Source: a virus. From it: DNA of 20,412 bases. The notes under the pieces are model-generated. The model was given only the letters and a program-made list of their open reading frames with translations. It had not been told where the DNA came from and searched no databases. Below are positions 14,543 to 20,412 of the stretch, in pieces. A program made the translations under genes and the position numbers. The stretch spans positions 1 to 20,412 of IMG/VR virus record IMGVR_UViG_3300027985_000659, one strand, 5' to 3'. Position 1 is the first letter of the stretch, and each line of letters begins with the position of its first letter.

Positions 14543-15229
14543 ATGGATAATCTAATTCGCCATCGTGCTGTTGTGCAAAATACTGGTACTCGTTGTGCTG
14601 TTGTTTTTCGTGAATTACCAGGCGATTCTGAACATTGTTTAGTAATCGAATCTGATTCACTACCTGAAATCTATCGAGATGAAGTTAATAGTGTTATTAA
14701 CAAAGAAGGGCAAAAAACAAAAGATTTATATGAAGTTTTGAATATCTCTGTTATGCCAACTGGTGAGAATATGCTCCGTGCATTACATGAACATAAACTT
14801 TTGTTACGCAAAGAAACATCTAATATTATGATGCAAGTAACATCATCTGATACTATTCGTTTAGATAAATTAAATGATCAACTCCGAGCACTTACTGATG
14901 GAGCTACAATTAAACAGCCAACAGATATTCAAGCTAAATTAAATCCGTACGAAGAAGTTAATGATGCAATTCAAAACGAAGATTCAATGAATATTGCTAA
15001 AAATTTACTTGTTCAAGCTAATGATTTAGAGCATGAAGTTTCTAAGAAGCGTGAACGTGCTTATGCGTTACGGCCAGAATTAAAACCGCAAGCTACTCCA
15101 TTAACTGAAGCTGAAGATTCATTTGTGTTTACAGTAAACGTTAAAAATCGCTCAGAACGAGAAGTAGTTCAAGAATTAAAAAAATTCATTAAAAGTATGC
15201 CTACTGTAGATACTACAAAAGGTGAATAA
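14543..15229 (+). CDS. Unrecognised 228-aa phage protein
   Basis: AGGGAG precedes the ATG. The N-terminal ~100 residues look like an alpha/beta domain that begins HRAVVQNTGTRCAVVFRELP and includes HCLVIESDSLPEIYRDEV. The middle (about 100-150) is a linker or helix, then a coiled-coil-like helix, AKNLLVQANDLEHEVSKKRE (about 152-171), and a C-terminal strand-helix (FVFTVNVKNRSEREVVQELK). No catalytic motif is seen. It shares the CGN-only arginine use of the MoxR/VWA block (14 of 14 codons), which suggests common origin or common expression with that block. Its leader holds no promoter, so transcription must read through the terminator at 14502-14523. Function unknown. Confidence 0.82.
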   Translation: MDNLIRHRAVVQNTGTRCAVVFRELPGDSEHCLVIESDSLPEIYRDEVNSVINKEGQKTKDLYEVLNISVMPTGENMLRALHEHKLLLRKETSNIMMQVTSSDTIRLDKLNDQLRALTDGATIKQPTDIQAKLNPYEEVNDAIQNEDSMNIAKNLLVQANDLEHEVSKKRERAYALRPELKPQATPLTEAEDSFVFTVNVKNRSEREVVQELKKFIKSMPTVDTTKGE

Positions 15230-15231
15230 AT

Positions 15232-15561
15232 ATGTCTTGGTTTGAACACACTAAAACAAATGGAGCTATTGCAAATAGCTCCACTGCTAATACTTCAAAT
15301 TATAATAACATTTATGGTTATATTACTGATGCAAATACTGTCGGAGTATCAACTAGCACATCAACTAAAAGTGGCCCAACATTAGTAGTCGGTAAATCAA
15401 CTTTTGATGGAGATAATGGTGTAATTACATATACTGATGCAGACGGAAAAACTATAGTATTTGATTTTAAAAAAGAGCACCAAGTTAGATTAATAATGGA
15501 TGAACTCAGAGAACACTTTCCTGAAGCACTATTTCATTTAATTATGAAAGGAATTATATGA
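15232..15561 (+). CDS. Small unrecognised protein (109 aa)
   Basis: AAGGTG lies before the ATG, which is 2 nt after the upstream stop. The N-terminal half (about 1-55) is low complexity, rich in T, N, S and G ([20 protein letters not shown]). The C-terminal half is more structured: a beta hairpin ([20 protein letters not shown]) and a helix ([20 protein letters not shown]). The final ATGA overlaps the thymidylate synthase start, so the two are translationally coupled. A perfect 10-bp hairpin lies at 15261-15283 within the coding region. Function unknown. Confidence 0.75.
   Translation: MSWFEHTKTNGAIANSSTANTSNYNNIYGYITDANTVGVSTSTSTKSGPTLVVGKSTFDGDNGVITYTDADGKTIVFDFKKEHQVRLIMDELREHFPEALFHLIMKGII
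15261..15283 (+). repeat. Perfect 10-bp inverted repeat inside the 109-aa gene
   Basis: TGGAGCTATT (15261-15270) and AATAGCTCCA (15274-15283) are exact reverse complements separated by GCA. The hairpin starts 30 nt into the coding region, has no T tract after it, and encodes NGAIANSS. Confidence 0.6.
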
Positions 15562-16409
15562 AACAATATATTGATTTAGGTAACCGTATTGTTAATGAAG
15601 GTACATGGATAGAAAATGCTCGTACTGGAAAAAAATGTTTAACCTTAATTAATGCTGAACTTCAATATGATGTTAAAGGTGGAGTATTTCCACTCTTAAC
15701 TACTAGAAAGAGTTATTATAAATCAGCAATTGCTGAACTTCTAGGATATATTAGAGGATATACATCCGCTGCTGATTTTCGCAAATTGGGTACAAAAACT
15801 TGGGATGCTAATGCTAACGAAAACCAAGAATGGTTAAAAAATCCAGCACGTAAAGGCGAAGATGATATGGGCTTCGTTTATGGATCAGTAGCTAGAAATT
15901 GGCCAGGATATGATGGTAAGCCAATTGATCTATTAGCTGGAATTGTAAAAGACTTAACTAATGGTATTGATAACCGAGGTGAAATTTTAACTTTTTATAA
16001 TCCTGGTGTATTTGATATTGGTTGTTTAAGACCATGTATGCACACTCATACATTTTCATTAGTTAACGATGATTTATATTTAACAAGTTATCAGCGTTCT
16101 TGTGATGTACCATTAGGTTTGAATTTTAATCAAGTTCAAGTTTATGTATTGCTCGCATTAATGGCGCAAATCACTGGAAAAAATGCATGTACTGCCTTTC
16201 ATAAAATTGTAAATGCTCATGTTTATGAAGATCAATATGATTTGTTTAAAAATGTTCATTTAATTCGTGAGCCACTAAAATCACCTAAATTGATTATTAA
16301 TCCTGATATTAAATCATTAGAAGATTTGGAAACTTGGGTTACAGTTGATGATTTTAAAGTTGAAGATTACCAATCTCACGGACCTATAAATTATCCATTT
16401 TCAGTGTAA
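15558..16409 (+). CDS. thyA: Thymidylate synthase (ThyA family)
   Basis: Converts dUMP to dTMP with methylenetetrahydrofolate, supplying thymidine for phage DNA synthesis. The 283-aa protein is full length (T4 Td is 286 aa). Catalytic Cys is C160 in LRPCMH. The dUMP-binding residues follow with a constant offset of 14 from E. coli: Q179-R180-S181 in YQRSCD, D183, N191 in NFNQ, and H221 with Y223 in AHVYED. N191 favours dUMP over dCMP, which argues against dCMP hydroxymethylase. R22 and E60 correspond to E. coli R21 and E58. The C-terminal GPINYPFSV is intact. The segment after TW82 is longer than in E. coli. No intron interrupts it. ATGA overlap with the preceding gene; AAGGA as ribosome-binding site. 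Confidence 0.95.
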   Translation: MKQYIDLGNRIVNEGTWIENARTGKKCLTLINAELQYDVKGGVFPLLTTRKSYYKSAIAELLGYIRGYTSAADFRKLGTKTWDANANENQEWLKNPARKGEDDMGFVYGSVARNWPGYDGKPIDLLAGIVKDLTNGIDNRGEILTFYNPGVFDIGCLRPCMHTHTFSLVNDDLYLTSYQRSCDVPLGLNFNQVQVYVLLALMAQITGKNACTAFHKIVNAHVYEDQYDLFKNVHLIREPLKSPKLIINPDIKSLEDLETWVTVDDFKVEDYQSHGPINYPFSV

Positions 16410-16411
16410 AT

Positions 16412-16437
16412 AAAAAAGGCGCGTATGCGCCTTTTTT
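16412..16437. terminator. Bidirectional intrinsic terminator between thyA and the minus-strand fibre gene
   Basis: AAAAAAGGCGC (16412-16422), loop GTAT, GCGCCTTTTTT (16427-16437): an 11-bp perfect stem with six T residues on both strands. It lies between convergent genes and serves both. Confidence 0.9.
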
Positions 16438-16440
16438 ATA

Positions 16441-19400
16441 TTATACGGTTGGCATTATACTATGCCTCCATTCACCTGAAATAACTTTTGATGCATCTGA
16501 TGCGTTATATAAAATATACCCACCATAAGTCATTGTAATCTCTCCTGGTGCTGGAAAATTATTACTCATTGCGTTAATGGCGCATAATTCACCATTTAAA
16601 TACATAGGTCTTAAACCTAAGGTATAAAGATACATATGTAAATAACAGAAGTTACTATCCCATATACCAGTACCGCTACTATCACCTACTGCTACCTTTT
16701 GTAAATAATCAGTTCCGTATAATTTAATACCCCACGCACTAACTCCTCTTGTATAACCACTATTTGAGCCACGTATAGTAAACGAAGCTGGTACAAAATA
16801 ATTTGTATCAGTATCACTAACTGCGCAAGTATAAATTACAATATCATTATATATGATATCAACTGTTACTGCTCCTGTACCAGAATCAATATTCTTAATC
16901 ATTCTCCATTGTATTTTGGGATCGTAATCATCGATGGTTGTTGTTAGAACTAAAGATCCTGCTTTGTATACTTTACAGTTGACAACCTTTGCTGTCGCAA
17001 GAGTACTACTTCTAGGATATTGGATGTTAACAGCACAAAAAGTTGATGTATCTGAGGTAAAATCACCGCCGCTTGCTACTAGTGCATCAGTAGTAGTTAT
17101 ATCTTTATACATAAACCCGAAACCTTGGGAATACTGATCTAATAAATCATGGGAGTCATCATATCCTGATCCGGACGATAAGTAAAATGTAAGTTTAAAA
17201 TCGTCTTTAATTAAATATGGCCACATAGTAACACTTGAATTATTATTTCTTTCCCAGTCTCTTCCTATAGTAGTACATTGCCCAGCAGGCATAAAATCCT
17301 TGAATGCTTCGTTCCAATTCCAAACTCGTATTGATTCACCACTTAATACATTAGCATACGGTGTTGGTAACGTGCTAGGAGTAAATGTATCTCCTCCTGC
17401 GCTTATGCTACTTTCAATATATTGTGTTAACGTAAAAGACGTACTATCGTCTTTGAAAATTCCATCAAAAATATAAGTATAGAAATAATCGTCTACTGTA
17501 AAGTCAGTAATATCGTTATTGTACCCAGTCCAATCTAAGCGTAGATTAGTGGGCATTATATCAGTTGTTTCAGATGTTGCTTTATAAGTACTAACATCAG
17601 TTGTCCAGTTTGAACCGTCCCAACCATAAGTATCCCAAACATGAGGTTCCCATAAAGTACCACTACAATCAGATCCATTAACAACATCCCAACCAAAATA
17701 TGCGTAGCATATATTACTGCTCATCCATGTGAATAACCCCCTACCAATATACCAACCTGATGCGTTATAAGTTGTATCATTTATTTTAAATAGTTGCGTC
17801 GGATCATATGTAGCACTATCTATTAATGGTAGATTATCGAGATATCCAACATTTACTATCCATGATTGATTTGCATACGAACTATTAGAAGTACTAGTAG
17901 CATTTGTGTGCATAATATACTGAGGGATTCCATTAACAAATTTTCTTGTTGGGATAAACATAGGACAACGTTGATCGTACCAAGAACCAGTTCTTGTTGA
18001 ACATATATAATAATAATCTGCTATTGTAGTATTATTATGATTAGTATAGTATAAACGCTTTGTGATTTGGTTTCCAAACGCAGCAAAATACCATATACCA
18101 TCATAACAAAAAACAGCCCACTGCCATCCCCATCGAATATTCATTCCTGCTGGCACTGACACTATTGTTGATATTTGTGTTGATAAGCTATACCATACAC
18201 CTTGACCTAGCATTACACTAGATGAACTATAAATCACAGGATCTGAACCGTAATAACCTTGATTATCGATAATATATGAATTATTGTGTGGCGAGCTAGG
18301 ATAATTAATAAATAAGTTTTCACTTTCTGATGTCGGATCACAAACTATTCCATAAATGTTTGTATTTGCTAATTCAACTGTTAAATTTGTTACACTAAAA
18401 GCATCATCAACTAACCAAGTACTTCCTTGATCGATTGATGTTGCTAATTGCATCCCGAACAATGCATACCATTTTTTTGTTATATCTAAGTTTGCATCAT
18501 AATCAAAAACACAAAAACCGTTACAATTATCAGGGACATCAACATTGTTTGGGATAATCTGTTCAACTATTGCAGTATTGTATCCTATAGATCCGAATGT
18601 TCTTGATATTTTCCATAATCCTGTATTACCACACGCAATTATAATAGTACTATTATCTCCGTTTTCAAATTGCCTAATTTGTTTTATATTGCTAACTGGC
18701 AAGGCTGGTGAGCTATTACTATCAAATACAATAGGGTCAATTTCTGGGTTTGTGTTATAAATTACTAAACCTGATAAATTGTATGTTATAAATTCCGGAA
18801 AATGGTATTCAATTTGTAAATTATTATGAGAAGTATGATCAGTAATTTGCATTTTATTACCATCAACATCACTAGTTGAATCAAGAATTCTAGGCAACGC
18901 AATCCCATCAGGTTTGTAAGTAATAATTGAACTATTAAATGCAGTATAATATCTTGTTTGTACATTATACTCAGCTGTTCCTATAGCACCACTCGATTTA
19001 ATGTTTATCTTTTGGCACTCAACGATACCTTTACTATTATAATTAGTAAGATCTGATTCTAATTCTCTATCAGTTATGCTTGGTAATGCTACTCCGTTTG
19101 GTATTGATGTAGTATCAAGAAATGGTGCGGTTGACAAAGATAGGTTTGTTTTTCCAAATGTGCTTTGAACTACTGTGTCCTGTGGTCTTCTAATTTTCTT
19201 TTGATTTTTTGCCCACCCATCACTATATCTTCTGTATATATATGACCCAAATGGTTTTCCTGGTAAATCAGCTAGTGCTGTAGTTTGTGTTCCTGTATAT
19301 ACCATATCTACATTATAACACGAATTAAGAGTTGTTTCTTTGTATGATGGTAAATCGTTTCTTGTCATTTCTGGTAAAGGCTCGTATGGTGCAGCAATAG

Positions 19401-20160
19401 CTTTCATATAATACGGATTATGCCATTCTGAACCCCATGAACTATTGGATAACGAGCTATTAATATTATTACTACGCTCATTAGTTAACATCCAAATAAA
19501 TGCACTTGACGGATAAAACGATGGTGAATATTTTGATACATCTTGTTCAAATAAAATTCTGTATTTGATTACTAAAATTTCATCAGGATATTGATAGCAA
19601 GGCGAATCTAATTGCACTATTGATACTACTGGTTTGCAGCGATAACTATAGGTTACGTAATTATTATACAAATGTATAGTATTAATTTCTCTTGTTATAG
19701 TTGATGGAGGCTCAAAACGTCTTGTATAAACACAGCTACCAGGAGAAGTCTCAGTAGGAGCGGTGTACACAGGAAATGTAGATCCACTAATCCAATTGCC
19801 TACAATTAAATCATAATTATCGTTAACCGCGGAAGAGTTATAGTAATCGTAACATATATTAATTTCTGGGCCGTAGTATTTTCTTGTGCTTATTGCCATG
19901 TTAAACCCTAAGCGCCATACGTCCCAATAATGAATACCGGAATAATAAACACCATCAATTGTTGCGTAGGATGTGCTATAATCTTGACCTCCACAACCAG
20001 CACCAATAATATTACTTTTATACATAAATCCATTGTGTATTGTGTTTTGATGTTCCTCTTCTGATATTAAATCACCACATTGCAATTCACCATTTTCGTC
20101 TTTTATTGCTTTATATTTTTGGATAGTATAAAAACCAGTTATATCTTTTTTCTGTTCCAT
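16441..20160 (-). CDS. Large putative receptor-binding/tail fibre protein with BNR and lectin-like regions
   Basis: The 1239-aa protein starts at 20160 on the minus strand behind an AGGAT site that lies in the last codons of the small upstream ORF. No signal peptide. Residues ~350-435 hold two copies of a G-[VI]-A-L-P-x-I-x-D motif about 63 residues apart. Residues 575-582 read SIDQGSTW, an exact Asp-box (S-x-D-x-G-x-T-W) as in BNR beta-propellers. Around 838-905 is WDTYGWDGSNW followed by a beta-rich segment with DYFYTYIFDGIFKDD. Residues ~985-1150 resemble an L-type lectin/concanavalin jelly roll (DDFKLTFYLSSGSG, GFGFMYKD, IQWRMIKNIDSGTGAVTVDI). Aromatic, S/T/N/Y-rich composition fits an exposed virion adhesin. 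It is oriented against the tail genes. Receptor binding is inference; another large surface protein is possible. Confidence 0.72.
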   Translation of the reverse strand: MEQKKDITGFYTIQKYKAIKDENGELQCGDLISEEEHQNTIHNGFMYKSNIIGAGCGGQDYSTSYATIDGVYYSGIHYWDVWRLGFNMAISTRKYYGPEINICYDYYNSSAVNDNYDLIVGNWISGSTFPVYTAPTETSPGSCVYTRRFEPPSTITREINTIHLYNNYVTYSYRCKPVVSIVQLDSPCYQYPDEILVIKYRILFEQDVSKYSPSFYPSSAFIWMLTNERSNNINSSLSNSSWGSEWHNPYYMKAIAAPYEPLPEMTRNDLPSYKETTLNSCYNVDMVYTGTQTTALADLPGKPFGSYIYRRYSDGWAKNQKKIRRPQDTVVQSTFGKTNLSLSTAPFLDTTSIPNGVALPSITDRELESDLTNYNSKGIVECQKINIKSSGAIGTAEYNVQTRYYTAFNSSIITYKPDGIALPRILDSTSDVDGNKMQITDHTSHNNLQIEYHFPEFITYNLSGLVIYNTNPEIDPIVFDSNSSPALPVSNIKQIRQFENGDNSTIIIACGNTGLWKISRTFGSIGYNTAIVEQIIPNNVDVPDNCNGFCVFDYDANLDITKKWYALFGMQLATSIDQGSTWLVDDAFSVTNLTVELANTNIYGIVCDPTSESENLFINYPSSPHNNSYIIDNQGYYGSDPVIYSSSSVMLGQGVWYSLSTQISTIVSVPAGMNIRWGWQWAVFCYDGIWYFAAFGNQITKRLYYTNHNNTTIADYYYICSTRTGSWYDQRCPMFIPTRKFVNGIPQYIMHTNATSTSNSSYANQSWIVNVGYLDNLPLIDSATYDPTQLFKINDTTYNASGWYIGRGLFTWMSSNICYAYFGWDVVNGSDCSGTLWEPHVWDTYGWDGSNWTTDVSTYKATSETTDIMPTNLRLDWTGYNNDITDFTVDDYFYTYIFDGIFKDDSTSFTLTQYIESSISAGGDTFTPSTLPTPYANVLSGESIRVWNWNEAFKDFMPAGQCTTIGRDWERNNNSSVTMWPYLIKDDFKLTFYLSSGSGYDDSHDLLDQYSQGFGFMYKDITTTDALVASGGDFTSDTSTFCAVNIQYPRSSTLATAKVVNCKVYKAGSLVLTTTIDDYDPKIQWRMIKNIDSGTGAVTVDIIYNDIVIYTCAVSDTDTNYFVPASFTIRGSNSGYTRGVSAWGIKLYGTDYLQKVAVGDSSGTGIWDSNFCYLHMYLYTLGLRPMYLNGELCAINAMSNNFPAPGEITMTYGGYILYNASDASKVISGEWRHSIMPTV

Positions 20161-20161
20161 G

Positions 20162-20389
20162 TTAAAATCCTATGCTTATACCCTTTGAACGGGATATAGT
20201 AATTGTTGATAGATATACATTATTTAATGATGAAAGAAAAGTCACTTGTTTAGTATCCTCTATTAATGGTAATTGTTTTCCATGTGGTCTATCAATAACA
20301 AGAGCGTTATTATTTGAATGTGTTTTGTAATCTATAGCTAATTCTGTAGTTGCTTTTGTATCTGTATAGATTTTAATATTTAATCGCAT
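20162..20389 (-). CDS. Small ORF (75 aa) before the fibre gene
   Basis: The frame starts at 20389 on the minus strand and ends 1 nt before the fibre start, so it may couple translation to it. The protein begins MRLNIKIYTDTKATTELAID and is beta-rich and polar, with no recognisable domain. Two doubts exist: there is no clear Shine-Dalgarno site before the ATG, and a late-promoter-like GATTAAATATT on the minus strand (20385-20375) overlaps codons 2-5. If that promoter is real, transcripts would start inside the ORF and it would be a leader. The fibre ribosome-binding site lies in its last codons. Confidence 0.5.
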   Translation of the reverse strand: MRLNIKIYTDTKATTELAIDYKTHSNNNALVIDRPHGKQLPLIEDTKQVTFLSSLNNVYLSTITISRSKGISIGF

Positions 20390-20412
20390 TCTATTTATTA
20401 AGCTACTAATTT

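Noticed and set aside
15225-15232. AATAAATA next to start codons (also minus strand 20399-20392)
   Set aside because: A transcript from either site would begin at or after the ATG, so it could not serve the gene that follows.
15261-15283. Ribosome-bypass element like that of T4 gene 60, because of GGA beside a hairpin
   Set aside because: There is no stop codon at a take-off site and the frame is continuous across the hairpin.
15558-16409. dCMP hydroxymethylase or intron-containing td gene
   Set aside because: N191 matches the dUMP-specific Asn of thymidylate synthase, and the reading frame is uninterrupted with an intact C-terminus.
1-20412. tRNA genes, CRISPR arrays, insertion sequences, integrase or homing endonuclease genes
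   Set aside because: None was visible on reading: no regularly spaced repeats, no transposase or HNH/GIY-YIG motif, and no cloverleaf-like segment in the short intergenic gaps.

Overview
The window is a stretch of the genome of an AT-rich, tailed, contractile bacteriophage (myovirus) of the T4 supergroup. The evidence is a contractile tail sheath followed by tail tube proteins, a gp4-type head-completion nuclease, a small-terminase-like protein, a phage thymidylate synthase, and promoter motifs that match the T4 late consensus (core TAAATA, here usually ACTAAATA). No integrase, insertion sequence, tRNA gene or CRISPR array was seen. The host cannot be read from the sequence; strong Shine-Dalgarno sites and GC-stem/T-tract terminators fit a Gram-negative bacterium.

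Layout. 1-93 (minus): 5' end of a gene running off the left edge. 94-216: a divergent promoter region whose two late promoters form a perfect inverted repeat. 217-6010: tail module, with a very large sheath (990 aa), the main tube protein, and two further proteins sharing the tube core motif. 6010-7011: head completion (gp4) and probable small terminase. 7038-10859: five tightly packed genes of unrecognised proteins; four begin with a short helix carrying an [LI]-x-E site like the capsid-targeting, protease-cleaved leaders of T4 internal head proteins. 10898-11284: a small unknown gene. 11386-15229: a block with distinct codon use (arginine encoded only by CGN) holding a MoxR-type AAA+ ATPase, a protein joining an HExxH metallopeptidase-like region to a VWA domain with a complete MIDAS, a 78-aa protein behind a hairpin that pairs the ribosome-binding site, and a 228-aa unknown. 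15232-16409: a small unknown gene overlapping thymidylate synthase. 16441-20389 (minus): a 1239-aa putative receptor-binding or fibre protein and a small upstream ORF, converging on thyA through a bidirectional terminator.

How it fits together. The left half makes tails and finishes heads. The block at 7.0-10.9 kb probably makes internal or core proteins of the prohead. The MoxR/VWA pair is the most interesting unit: such pairs act elsewhere as ATP-driven, metal-dependent chaperone or remodelling machines, so a role in virion assembly or host takeover is plausible but unproven. thyA supplies dTMP for replication. The large minus-strand protein is probably a host-recognition component.
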